From the NCBI GenBank assembly GCA_003290165.1, contig QNQO01000547.1, positions 434,001 to 498,000 of the forward strand: a DNA stretch of 64,000 nucleotides, written 5' to 3'. The notes beneath the pieces are model-generated. The model did not search any database. It was not told where the DNA came from and was given only the letters and a program-made list of their open reading frames with translations. This document shows, piece by piece, positions 49,601-60,033 of the stretch (positions within the stretch are counted from its first letter, which is position 1; the number at the start of each line of letters is the position of its first letter). The translations under genes and the position numbers were made by a program. Origin of the DNA: Berberis thunbergii (Eukaryota; Streptophyta; Magnoliopsida; Ranunculales; Berberidaceae).

Positions 49601-52600
49601 TCCAAATCATCGACTGCAGCCTTAACACTCAGCTTCTATATCAAAACCTAACAACTCGTTCAAGGAGCATACAACATCTCTTGACCTTGACAGTCACCTT
49701 AGTAAAAATCTTATTAGAACTTGATTTAAGATGGTTACCATCCCAACCTCAAAAGTTTAAGTCCTAGAATAATGTTGTCCCATTTCGAATAAATCGACCC
49801 AAAAGACTAATAAGCACTTCCATCACAGTATCTCCCTCATCCAAGGCCTTATCATAAGAAATTCCATAATTCCTTTCATTCTAGATTGTCCAACAGAACA
49901 CAAATGCAAACACCTCCCATAATACCTTTCCTCTCCCATAATACCTTTCCTCTCATAGTAAGTGACTTAGTTTCTTCCAACTCAAGATTTCTATCATAGT
50001 AAGGTGACTTCATTTCTTCCAACTCAAGAGTCCTATCGAAGCGGCATTCCCAAGATAAATCAAACATGCATATAAAAGCATCCATAACTTGTTGACCAAA
50101 CCACAATTTAAAAAACAAAAGATGATTTGTGGACTCCTCAACTTAGAACATGTGGACTCACCCACAGTAAAAGTTGACACCGAGGGTCCCAAGTAATCAA
50201 GGTTGACATGATCATTTGTCGATATTAAGATTGCACACTCCTAGGTGTTGAGATGATTGTTTATCGATGTTAAGCTTGCAGGTTCCATTGGTTGCTGAAA
50301 TAATCGTTAGTCAATGTAATTTAGTGGTGATGTAGTATTACTATGTGCAAACAACAAATATGATGTGCGATAGTAGTTTGTCACTAGCATATACGAAAAG
50401 CACTAGTCACCTCACCACAGAGGTATTGAATGGCTTACTAATGTCATTTTTATTCATTATGAATATATCATGTTTACATTTAAGCTACTCTCATTTTAGT
50501 TTTGCTATTTTCTTGGCATTTTTTTAAAAATTGGGGCATAAGCCTCAATACGCTTTTTAAACATAACATGGGGCAAATGGCCAATATATAATTGATGTGC
50601 TAAAGGTAGCAAAGTTCGAAAGGATGGCTCATTATAATAATGTGTGATAGATAAAGGTGATCAACAAATTAAAGCTAATGCTTCTTATCTAGATTTCCAA
50701 TTTGAACTTCATGTTATGAGTAGTTTTACTGACCTAAACTATTTACAAAATGACTATAGCCAACATATATAGATCACCATGAAAGCACTCAATATCAACA
50801 TGAATTATCATCACAAAATGAATAGTATAACTTCAGGCTGTGAGAATATGGGTTGTGTGAAAGGCTTACCTGGATTCGGAAAGAAACGTCGGCGGTCTTT
50901 TGGACATGATAGAAAAAGGGGATGTTGTGGATCAAATATTGCTTGACACACCAGGTAAAACCACTCCCTCAACACACCAGGCCCAGTAGCTTCCTCATTT
51001 TTGAATTCCATGAAGAGGCCACTCTTTAAGGAATCAGGAGCCGCACGACCAATATATTCAAAAGACTCAGACAATAGGTTTGATCTATCAATGAGCATTT
51101 CATGCAACACTTCATAATCATCTTTTCCATCAGGAAGCATCATCATCACTAAATGCCTTCTAGATTCAAAATCAGTGACATCCTTGTGCATGAGAAGCCA
51201 GCTATTATCATTCTCCCGTTTAGCATACCTAACAAGAGGATTCAATGTAAACCGCCTCAACCTCATAACTTCACACAATTTTTCTTCAGCGCCTTGATAT
51301 AATTTTGAAATATTACTCAATTCCTTCATAATAGAAAGGTACTCAGACAATCGTTCTCGATAGCTTTCAAGTTCCTCCCTTGGCCCATCCTTTGCTTCCA
51401 AAACTGTGACCAGTTCCTTCAGGCATTCATTGATTACATTCAGCATATCCAAAAAATTCTTGAGCAGCATTCCAATCTCAGGCAAATAACAAGGACTTGT
51501 GTCATTCAAAGCGATGGGTATTCTACTCATCCCACCCACCTGGTCTTGGATAGCCCCACAGAGAGGAATCAAAAATGCGGAAAAATCCCGAACATCACCT
51601 GTCAATTTTTCATTGGGCATATCTCGAAAATTCGATTTCATGCTGATACACAGCCTGTGTGACAACTCATCTACAAATGGGTATAGTTCCTCAATCACAA
51701 CCGATGCTTTTGCATTGAAGAAGCATCTCCACCGATCAATCCCAATACTGCTAAACAACGAGCCAAGTGTATTGCGACAAGATACAAACAGTGCCTCAAC
51801 GCCACTGACATTGCGATCAGTTTTACTAAGTAATTTACAGAACTCTAACACTATAGGAACACACTGATGTTGTATATGTTTTGGTAATGGCTCCACGTCC
51901 GGACATCGTTCCAGATTGAGGAACAACTTAATCAGCTCTTCGGCACACTCCCTATTAACAGCTATAGGGCAGAGTAAGAGCATGACTAAAGCAGTGGGTG
52001 CACCAGCGGATTTAAACACCTGAATTGTATATCAGCAAAATGTATTTAAACTACTGGGTTATTCCCAAACAATTCAAAGTTGGAACTGAATCAGTAAAAA
52101 ATGAAAAACTTTTCTCTAAATACCTGAATATTATATCAACAAAATGTGTTTAAACTACTGGGTTATTCCAAAGTAATTCAAAATTGAAACTTCAGTTTCA
52201 AAATCAGTAAAAAAAAAAAAAAAATCAAAACTTTTCCCTCGAATACCTGTAAATGCCCTGCGCTGATATCCTCTTCGTTCTCAGGGATCATCTTCAAGAA
52301 CTCAACAAGTCTCGAAACAACGATTCTCCGCAAATTCTTCGACTCCTCTCTGCAAAGCCGACAAACAGAAGAAACCAAGTCATTAACGATCCTCCAAGTC
52401 TTGGGGTACTCAGTGCTCCTCATCCGCCCAACCAATTGCAACCCAGCATCATTCTGCACTGAACATTCGGCCAAGGACTGCTCCCACTGCAGCTGCTTCC
52501 CTCGATAAATCAACCTCTGTTCGATAATCGGAATCCCAGTGATCTTCCTAATCTGCTCGTGGACCGAAACCACGGAGTCGTCTGAGTTGGCGTGAATCAC

Positions 52601-52900
52601 GATTGTGTTGCCTCCAGACATCATTCTTACAAAGAAATGCAAAGACCTTCTTGAACAACCACTGCTTGAAGAAGAAGAGGTGGAAGAAGAAGAAGAGGCG
52701 GGGTGAGCATCGGAAACCCTAGAACTGGTGGTGGTGGTGATGGGGGTGCGGAGGTGGTGGTAGTCGGAGTTGACGACAGTGAGCTCGTCTTTCTTCATTC
52801 TGACGAAGATGAGATCGTCTTCGTTGGAATCACAATCTTCGAGCTTCCGCTTCAATGGAGGGATGATTGAATCGACGATCGATTGTGATGATTGAGACAT
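37643..52900 (-). CDS. UPL5: HECT E3 ubiquitin-protein ligase UPL5
   Basis: Four exons join to 887 residues: 52247-52900, 50870-52019, 38867-39462 and 37643-37906, all GT-AG and in phase. Arabidopsis UPL5 is 873. Residues 1-86 are charged then Ser-rich. About 87-162 form a ubiquitin-like domain (LHFFVRMMSGGNTIVIHANS ... QRLIYRGKQL ... LQLVGRM), the mark of the UPL5 subfamily. The middle is helical. The HECT domain runs from about 530 to the end (LLSESFEYIGRA, NEEATGPGVLREWFYLV, FRFAGRVIALALMHKVQVGV, FFWTSVKYLPIEGFGGL). The catalytic Cys is residue 853 in LPTSHTCFYRL, and the C-terminus CSFGNW has the usual aromatic near-end. UPL5 transfers ubiquitin through a Cys thioester; in Arabidopsis it targets WRKY53 and delays leaf senescence. 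Intron 2 is 11.4 kb and intron 1 is a tandem duplication. Confidence 0.95.
38041..38529. mobile_element. MITE-like element in UPL5 intron 3
   Basis: Begins GTTAAAACGG and ends GTTGTTTTAAC, inverted termini of 8 bases, with many CGTTAT/ATAACG words near both ends. Lies within the intron 37907-38866. No clear target duplication. Confidence 0.45.
40034..40065. repeat. (CACCTG)n microsatellite
   Basis: About five copies of a six-base unit (GCACCT) in UPL5 intron 2. Confidence 0.85.
40740..43420 (-). mobile_element. Decayed LINE in UPL5 intron 2
   Basis: Minus-strand frames show plant LINE ORF2 in the right order. Near 43120-43030 is IQDFSPLRLYKITAKGLA (reverse-transcriptase start region). Near 42930-42830 is CKIDFEKVYDDVNW then RKMRFGRRWMRWV. 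Near 41050-40990 is VDCVMPASMELLLRCWK from the C-terminal zinc-binding region. The frames are heavily broken. It lies in the same direction as the host gene. Confidence 0.7.
46018..46738. mobile_element. MITE with GAGCATCTCCAA-type termini in UPL5 intron 2
   Basis: Left end AGTATCTCCAATGG and right end ATGATTGGAGATGCTC are inverted. Subterminal AGGGG(A)/TCCCC words (GGGGTCCCCCTATTT, ATTTTAGGGGATGATTGG) surround a very AT-rich core. This terminus is common in plant genomes. No target duplication can be claimed with confidence. Confidence 0.6.
47400..47900 (-). mobile_element. LINE 3' fragment (zinc-binding C-terminus) in UPL5 intron 2
   Basis: The minus strand reads SHILMYCGWVYNVWMHFCDL then FGISWVLPKT, the C-terminal cysteine/histidine region of plant LINE ORF2. 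Frames are short and broken; boundaries are approximate. Confidence 0.55.
48099..48182. repeat. (TTTTTAA)n minisatellite
   Basis: About eleven copies of the 7-base unit TTTTTAA, drifting to TTTTTA at the right end, in UPL5 intron 2. Confidence 0.9.
49780..50160 (-). mobile_element. LINE 3' fragment in UPL5 intron 2
   Basis: The minus strand reads FFKLWFGQQVMDAFICMFDL, and in another frame FVFCWTIWNERNYGI, both typical of the end of plant LINE ORF2. An internal direct repeat (CTTCCAACTCAAGA, about 49975 and 50018) has expanded it. Decayed. Confidence 0.5.
52020..52246 (-). repeat. Tandemly duplicated UPL5 intron 1
   Basis: The whole 227-bp intron is two diverged copies (52124-52246 and 52020-52123). 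They share GGGAAAAG/GAGAAAAG, ACTGATT, GGAATAACCCAGTAGTTTAAA, CACATTTTG/TACATTTTG and GATATA...ATTCAG. The first copy ends ATATTCAG and the second starts GTATTTAGAG, so an acceptor-like and a donor-like site meet in the middle with no exon between. Confidence 0.85.
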
Positions 52901-53144
52901 CGAAGCGGCAGTGATGGCGACAGGGAATCCAAGCCCTGCTGCTGTCGAATCGATTCATATAAAGCACGATGAAGCCGAAAAAATTGAATTCATGGTGATC
53001 GTGTTGTACGGACGACAGAAACCCTAACCTAATTTGGAGACTTTTAGAGAGAGAGAGACATTTTAGAGAGTAGAGAGAGTGAGTTTCATGAACGACGGAG
53101 ACAACTGAGAGAGACTCAGCTGTTCTTCTCTAAGTACTGTTAGG
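52901..53144 (-). promoter_or_regulatory. UPL5 5' UTR and proximal promoter
   Basis: GAGA/CTCT-rich leader sequence (AGAGAGAGAGAC, AGAGAGTAGAGAGAGTG near 53045-53090) upstream of the ATG at 52900. No convincing TATA box. Confidence 0.4.
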
Positions 53145-53415
53145 ATAGCGAAGTTGTACCCCTTGTTTTTTTATAGTGTCATCAAGTTTTGATGTACAAG
53201 TGTGACCGATGGGGAGAGTGGACTGCTTGTGCGTATCTCGAGGAGAGAAATGAATGTATCGCGTGATAGTGGGTGGATGGGGGGGGGGGTGGAGTAGCGA
53301 AGTTGTGCGGTTTCTTGGGAGGGTGGTATCGAGTTTGAAGTGCAGATGAGCAGTGGTGGGTGAGTTCTCGAGGAGGGAAATGAAGGTTATGTATACGTGG
53401 CAGTGGAGAGGAGTG
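53145..53415. repeat. Imperfect tandem duplication (about 145-bp period) upstream of UPL5
   Basis: Both units run TAGCGAAGTTGT, GTGTCATCAAGTTT/GTGGTATCGAGTTT, GAAGTGCAGATGA-like text, TCTCGAGGAG(A/G)G(A)AATGAA. Copy 1 is 53145-53290, copy 2 is 53293-53415. A run of ten or more G lies between them (about 53279-53290). The shared TCTCGAGGAG recalls the fold-back family core. Confidence 0.6.
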
Positions 53416-53779
53416 GGCTTACTGGTGGTGGACTTTGGATTTGGGCCCATAAGATGGGTGTGGACTTGTGGAATTTGGAGTTTTGTTAGTTCGTGGTTTT
53501 TTCTGCCACGCGGAATTGTTGGTGAGAAGTTCTTTTTTCCCTATAGCGTTACCACAAATTATGAAGTAAAGAGTCTCTATCCCACCTTAGGTGGGTGTCC
53601 CTTCAAAGTGAAATCTAAGTCACCAACTTAGGCCATGGGCATTCTTGAGAAGTTGGAAGGAATGAAATTGGTGTGTGCTAATTATAGTGGTAGGATTGAG
53701 TAAAGCATTCATCTCTAGAGTGGTCTAGGTTAGCTACAACTTATATATGAGATTGAGAAATTAAATAATGATGAGAATT

Positions 53780-55430
53780 TACGACCATCATTATATAAGG
53801 TAAAGGGATTATTCGATAAAGGTATGCAATTTTAACTAAGCTCTGTCCAGATTTATCTTCATCTCCAACTGAATTACTGACTTAAACATTGGAGTGTTTT
53901 CGACCACAAAAAAGGTGGTATTTGACAATCTAACATCTGTTTTGCAGGTCAAACTTATAGGAGAACGAAATTTGGACGCATCAGTTTGACATCGTCCATG
54001 AAAAACGACAAGTTTCTTTTCAAGAAGAAAATTTACAATAACAAACTTCATTAGTTCTGATCAACGATCAAGAAGCTCTAAAAACAAATGGAACGTTCTA
54101 CATACCCTCAACCCGACAACAATTGAAGTAACCCTCTGATCGGCGAAACTGCATTGCTAGTGGTACACGCCCAAAACCCAGCAACAACCACTAGGTCGAT
54201 TGCGTTCAACAATAGAGATTGCAGCACACAATGGCCCAAACATCCCAGACATTTGGCGATGTTGCCACGAACCCCCGTGTAGATCAACTCATGGCCTAAA
54301 TGGACTATATGATTAAAATGGTGGAGAAACTCACCCAATAGCACACTCGGTCTGTCGACCATGTCCGAGCGCCGCCCCAACAAAACTCTGCTAACTAAGC
54401 TCGAGAAAGCAATAAAGTTCACGCATAGCCTCAATAGGGAAATCTCGAAAGCAACAGACCTCCTCAAGATGGGACCTCACAAAGTGACGGGACCCCTACT
54501 GAAATCTCATTCAAGATCGGAGTCACAGATCTTAATGTACTATACGAGCTAGCCAAACCACCATTCTTTGATGTACTCATGGTGACTCCCATTCTGAAGA
54601 AGTTCATCCCACCAAAGTTTGAGGCGCATGATGGCACTACTGATCTGATAGACCATTTGCGACACTTCCACCATAAGATGGCATTGAAAAAATAACACGA
54701 TATCCATTTTATGTAGAATGTTTTCGACTAGTCTCACCTCTACAACGATGAGCTAGTTCAATAGCCTATCACCAAGATCAATACACTCCTTCCAGGCACT
54801 AGCCATAACCTTTATCACGAGGTTCATCGACAATCAGTGGATGAGGAAAGGGTCGCATTACTTGCTTCACATTAAACATAAACCCAAGGAGATGATAAGG
54901 GAGTACGTCACTCATTTTACTAATGAATTGACAATGATCAACGGCTGCAGTGAGAACACGACCATTGCCACTTTCACATCCGGATTGAAAATATGACCAT
55001 TTTTTTACTCTCTGAACCTAGACTCTTCGAAGAACAACACATTTCTCTTTAGAATATAGTAGCCACTAGGAAGAAGAAATAATTTGAAAGGGAAGGCCAC
55101 TCAAAGAAGCGAGAAATGAGATAGGAAAGACGATACACCCTACACTGCATAGCTGGAGAAAACAAACAATCAAGCTAAACGAACAAACAACCAATAACAC
55201 CTCTTACTCGAGCTGATCTATATCGGGATAGGAGCGCCAACACCATCAAGCAAGACCAGAGAAACAAATACAACAATTCACAGCGGGAAACACAGAGAAA
55301 TTTGCATTTCAAGTGGGGATCAAACAATTGACACAATTCGAAGACCCTACTGACAGATGCAAGATTGACCCACATTATCCATAACAAGGCCAACAATGCC
55401 TCATCCATTACGGCCGTGATGATGGTCTAT
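53780..55430 (+). mobile_element. Ty3/gypsy retrotransposon relic (LTR end, primer site, gag)
   Basis: 53840-53983 reads like the 3' part of a gypsy LTR (ACTGACTTAAACATTGGAGTG, ...TGTTTTGCAGGTCAA, ending GACGCATCA), followed by a degraded primer-binding site TTTGACATCGTCC. gag follows in broken frames: PILKKFIPPKFEAHDGTTDL and IDHLRHFHHKMAL near 54590-54690, then blocks resembling the rest of the retrotransposon gag domain to about 55100. Stops are frequent and no polymerase is present. It is related to the element at 60034, which has the same order. Confidence 0.65.
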
Positions 55431-55436
55431 TTTGAT

Positions 55437-55637
55437 GTATCATCAGTCACGTTTCAGCAACGATGAGGAATTTCAGTTGTCGCAGCGTTCCTCACATAAG
55501 GAGCGTTAAGGAAAGTATTGTGTGACGAATTTCTTATTCGTCATAGAAACTCAGCTTACGTGGTGAGTAGTTCTTGAGATAAACTTAGTGTGTGGGTATA
55601 CAAGAAACTTTAGTCACTTTGTAGTGTTACGTGTGAT
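55437..55637. mobile_element. Possible CACTA-type transposon end
   Basis: The segment ends CTTTAGTCACTTTGTAGTG, the inverse of CACTACAAAGTGACTAAAG, with palindromic subterminal words (GTGACGAATTTCTTATTCGTCA). CACTA elements have such termini. The other end is not seen and the TSD is unverified. The next 200 bases repeat CAGCTTGTCACGATAATGG / CAGTTTGTCACGGTAGTG modules. Confidence 0.35.
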
Positions 55638-55914
55638 GAAAGTTGGCGCCACGTGTGGTGACTTTATGTGATGAACCGTTCCTCATATGATTTATATGCG
55701 AGGATCAGCTTGTCACGATAATGGTTTTCTATATTAAAAATCTTTCATCACTTATGTAATTTATACGTTAGGAACAGTTTGTCACGGTAGTGATTTTATA
55801 CATTAAATATATCTACCTGTGACGTAAGTTTTCCTCACACTTTCATTATATTTGTAACAATTCATTATTTACCCATTTATTGTAATTGCCTACTAGCACA
55901 TATTCTTAAATAAG

Positions 55915-56725
55915 ACCACCTAAATTTTTTGTGTAATGCAGATGAGACTAGTGCAGGTTTAGGTCAGAAATTAGTTAAGTGGCGGGAGGCTTTAGAGAGT
56001 AAAGGTTTTAGAATTAGCCGTTCGAAGATGGAGAATCTAGTGTGCAACTTTGGGTGTGAACCAAGAGGGAGAAGTAATGCAATTGAGATCGAAGGTGTCG
56101 AGGTCCTAGAGTGTGAGGCTTTTCGATATCTAGGATCTATAATTCAAAAGAATGAGGTTATTGGAGAAGATGTAGACCATAGGATTAAAGCTGGGTGGTT
56201 GAAATGGAGAATGGCGTCAGGAGTACTATGCGATAGAAGGATGCCTGCAAGGATAAAAGGGAAATGCTATAAGACAATTGTTCGACCAGCCATGCTATAC
56301 GGTTCAGAATGTTGGGCTACTATGGGACAACATACGCATAGGATGGCAGTAGCAGAAATGCGTATGTTAAGGTGGATGTGTGGTAAAACTCGTAAGGATA
56401 AAATTCGAAATGAAAAAATTAGGCGATACTTAGGTGTAGTGCCCATAGAGGACAAAATTAGAGAAAGACGTTTAACTTGGTTTGCTCATGTGCGGAGGAG
56501 ACCAAGCACGACGCTAATTAGAAAATGTTTAGATTGGCAAGTTAATGGAGGGTGTAAACGGAGGGGACGATCGTTGAAAACTTGGATGAAGACGGTGAAT
56601 GAAGATATCATTGAGCTTGGATTAGACGAGGAAATGTGGGAAGATCGCATTGCTTGGAGAACCAAAATCCATATAGCTGATCCCGAAAATCTCGGGAATG
56701 TGCTTTGATGATGATGATGATATCA
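55915..56725 (+). mobile_element. 5'-truncated RTE-type LINE with an open C-terminal frame
   Basis: An uninterrupted 259-codon frame (55929-56708) is the C-terminal part of an RTE-clade reverse transcriptase: DETSAGLGQKLVKWREALES, KGFRISRSKMENLVCNFG, FRYLGSIIQKNEVIGEDVDH, MLYGSECWA, VAEMRMLRWMCGKTRKDKI, RNEKIRRYLGVVPIEDKIRE. The catalytic FADD motif expected just before residue 5 has been lost, so it cannot be active. After the stop a short (GAT)n run (56707-56722) is typical of an RTE 3' tail. The unbroken frame suggests a young insertion. Confidence 0.85.
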
Positions 56726-56732
56726 TCCTCAA

Positions 56733-56872
56733 ATAAGTCTCCGTCGAGATGCACGCGCAAAAATCAATGGCACGCATCTCGAGGGAGGTGAACGGTTCCC
56801 ACCCCGCCACCTCCCTCCCCTCGCTCGTTTCCTCTCCCACTTCCTCGACATTTAGAATTTCTGATTAAGAAA
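56733..56872. repeat. Fold-back MITE copy, left arm shortened
   Basis: GTCGAGATGCACGCGC and GGCACGCATCTCGAGGGAGG form the core hairpin. The right arm ends TCCTCGACATTTAGAATTTC, as in the element at 22005-22192. The left outer arm is lost next to the RTE tail. Confidence 0.6.
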
Positions 56873-57239
56873 AGTAGGCGATCTTTCAGAATCTCAAGCG
56901 TGATTCCTATCTATATAGTTACAACAAAATAATTTCCCTAGCAACATCAAATCAAGCTGCAAGCAACTACATCTGAATAAATTACGATCAATTAAACCAC
57001 TGGCCCTGTCACCGTTTGATCACTAGGCCATATATATGTAACTTAAACTATAGACAACGACATTCATACCTATTTACTATATCAACTTATCTAGTATGTA
57101 TGTGTCATGCTGGCTAACAATAGACGATGAAACAAGCAAGGTTTTGAGATGCATAAAGACAATGATGGGAAGTCACAACAAAATTGAGCTACTCCAGTTA
57201 TCACCTCTGTTGGGGTAGGCATGTCAATGAAACTCACTT

Positions 57240-57830
57240 TCACGGGTCATGTCCTGCCTTGGCACTTGATCACTAATTGGGTTTTGGGGTGGGACAGGGA
57301 TGAGATGTCTTCCTCACTCCCCCATGACCATGGTTGATTACATATAGTTTTGTAAAAAAAAAAAAAAAAGACCTTTGATCTTATTGATCTTACAGACCAG
57401 TGCTACATACTTTTGGCCATTTAAAAGGCAACTCTTGTGTCTCAAGGCCTCTTTCCTCTTATAGAAGAAAGTGTTACTTTGGTTAAGGACTTCATGTGGG
57501 ACTAAAGCTTACCACCACTTGAGACACTTCCGCTGTCTAAGATAATATGGCTCATAAATGGTGAAACAAAACTACACCTTCTATTAAAATATTACGAGCC
57601 TTTAGTCCCACACAGGTAACACTTTACAATATTTGACTACCTAGGCAAGTAATCCTACAAAATCAGCCTAGTCCATTTACTTGACTAAGAGTCATGAGCG
57701 CATTTTGAGGATGATGGACGGTGGTGGGCGGCCCTCGCTCGCTCCCTAGAAGGGCTCCTAACCCTAGCCAGTACAGACATTGGGATCAGTGTAATTAAAT
57801 TGTCCTTCTACTTAAATTTTCCTTCTGGAT
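57240..57830. other. Noncoding repeats: A-run, inverted pair, fold-back scrap
   Basis: A run of about 16 A at 57353-57369 may mark a retroposon tail. GTGTTACTTTGGTTAAGG...TGTGGGACTAAAG (57468-57509) is inverted at 57594-57622 (CTTTAGTCCCACACAGGTAACAC), an LTR-like text. GAGCGCATTTTGAGGATGATGG...CTCGCTCCCTAG (57692-57748) is another arm of the fold-back family. Confidence 0.4.
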
Positions 57831-57834
57831 GTTC

Positions 57835-57836
<2 letters not shown>

Positions 57837-57865
<29 letters not shown>

Positions 57866-57866
57866 T
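57837..57866. repeat. (ATT)n microsatellite
   Basis: About ten copies of ATT. Confidence 0.9.
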
Positions 57867-57869
57867 TTA

Positions 57870-58502
57870 ATCATTTGTGAAATAACCTAGGCTGGTAAGG
57901 ATCCTTGTTTAAGTGACCTTGGGGCTTAGGGATTCCCCTATTAAAGAACCAGGGAGTAGGCTAGATTCAGGGTTGCAAAACCCGCTGTGTGTTGTTACCA
58001 TCGATAGTTGTTGAGGGCGCTTTCTTGTCACTTACCTCCTCCTTTCTACAACCTCACTCACTTTCCTCTGCAACTCTCCACAACTCTCTAGCTATTTTAA
58101 CCAAGACAACAACAACAAACAACCCCCACCAATAAATACCCTTTAACGCACTTTACATTCCTATGGAAATAAAAAAGATGTGCATAGGTTATCATAGAAA
58201 AATCAACTTAAAAACTCAGCACGCCGTAAAGATACATGTTAAGCCTCAAGTCAGTATATGAAAAGGAATATCAATCTAGGTATAGTTCATAATATCAGTT
58301 AACTTCGAAGGTTATGTTATATGATGAGGTGAACAAATATATCAAATGGTTGATTTTTAACAAAAATGTAGGTTCAACCTATCCAAGTTAAACAATAACG
58401 CAGTGGAAAAATGTGGCAGACATGCTCATAAATATCATTGACAATAAGCAGATTTTCATTGACACGAAATACTGCAAATAGATGGAATTTCTAAGAACTT
58501 AC
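57870..58502. other. Noncoding stretch where the thioesterase catalytic exons should be
   Basis: Searched on the minus strand for the Gly-x-Ser-x-Gly nucleophile exon and the His exon of the thioesterase fragment above. Neither is visible. Confidence 0.4.
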
Positions 58503-60024
58503 TGTCAGCTGTCTCACTTGACAGCAAGTTTTCAACATGTGCTCCTACACCATCTAAGCCTACCACATCGTCAGGTCTGTCAGCTGAAAGCTCTCCTACA
58601 TCGGACCCTGGTATAAACTGAACAAGCATTAGCAGTCATACTTCCAATATTTGGCAGCAGAAGATCTTGGTTTAACTTATATTAGAGTTTAGTTGAATAA
58701 AATAAATAATTAACAAAAGAAGTTACACAAAGATATAAATCTTTCATGCTGTGCATGGAAATCCAACAAAAGTTGCTACTGGTCTTGTTGGAGCTGATGG
58801 ACATATCTATTTAACCTGCAACATAAGAATTTGACAGGAACTATATATCACTAATGAAGTACTTTCAAATGCTCTAATCATTGTCAACAAAGTTAACAAC
58901 TGACTTTATAGATACTTGCAACACGCACAACACAGAACTATAGAATCCTTACATTTGGAAGATGTAGTAAACCAAAAGTTGGGGTCAACTACATACAAAT
59001 CAATATAGATGTTTACTTAAGCTTCGGATGTAAAGACACCCTGGAGAAAGCAGAACAAAACATCAACATTCTATATCTTATTCCTCCTTTTTCTTGTTTT
59101 TGCAGCAAAAAATCTACTATTGCAATACAAGATATATGCTCACATTATAGACAAAAGACTAAAACCTTGATCATCCATCACCACAAGTACTACCGCCATG
59201 ATACCAACAGTTAGTAATACTCCACATTTTCATTACACACGCTCCTAATGCTTGCACGGCGCTAGCAACTATGGACTAGTGATTACATTTCTTTCTAGAT
59301 ATACAACATAAATCAATATGAAGTTCAGATCATAATCATGAAGAATATTTTGACAAAAAATAGCTCCAATGGAGACTTCTCGAATCCTTCAAACATCTTG
59401 ACATCGTTAAAAACATAATAAATGGCACAATAGTAAGTATACCTCGAGCCATTATCACCAAGGCCTTGTAGCCCAACTATAGGAGCTTGATGCTTTCCTT
59501 TAGGCCTTACAACATGGGTCCTTCTGAACTCAAATCCTTGCCCAGCCACTCTACTACCTGAAAGTTCAAATCTTCAGAGTTCAACCCACCGAAATCCAAG
59601 AAGTAGTCAATACTCATTGCTATCAAACTATCAGTAGCTGTTTACCAATACACCCAGACAATATTGACAAAGACTACAAAGAACTCTCATTATCAATAGC
59701 AATATTATGGCCATCAAAGAAAAGTAATAATTGGAACTAACCAGAACCCCTCGTTAAAGAAAAAAAATTGAGTTAAACCCCACAAATGTATCAAGAAGGG
59801 AACCTGAATTAGTGAGAATGAAAGATGATAAACAATTACCTGCTGCAAATCCAAAAAAAAGCTGCCAAAGCTAGATCCACCCTAAAGCTTGGATCTACCA
59901 AAACATATGGGGAAAATAGGGATCTTGTATTGATTCGAAGAGATTGAAATCTATTACAAATATTGAAATCCTTACTCCAAGTGAAAGTAGATCTAAGAAA
60001 TACTGATGGAAGTAAAAGGTCCAT
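58503..60024 (-). pseudogene. Truncated acyl-protein thioesterase / carboxylesterase pseudogene
   Basis: Three minus-strand exons carry the N-terminal half of a plant acyl-protein thioesterase (phospholipase/carboxylesterase family, alpha/beta hydrolase). 59443-59557 reads FEFRRTHVVRPKGKHQAPIV then GLQGLGDNGSR. About 58745-58815 reads ICPSAPTRPVATFVGFPCTA. 58503-58607 reads SDVGELSADRPDDVVGLDGV then AHVENLLSSETAD. Damage is clear: the Trp before ICPSAP is TAG, the Trp after FPCTA is TGA, and the WLHGLGDNG motif has become GLQGLGDNG. The exons with the catalytic Ser, Asp and His are missing. 59840-60024 may be a leftover 5' UTR exon (donor GCAGCAG|GTAATT). A gypsy LTR begins directly upstream. 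Confidence 0.8.
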
Positions 60025-60033
60025 TAGCTAGCG

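Noticed and set aside
39463..50869. A separate gene inside the region between UPL5 exons
   Set aside because: All frames are short or LINE-derived, and the flanking exons join in phase into one HECT domain.
51499..51867. 122-codon plus-strand frame
   Set aside because: Entirely antisense to UPL5 exon 2.
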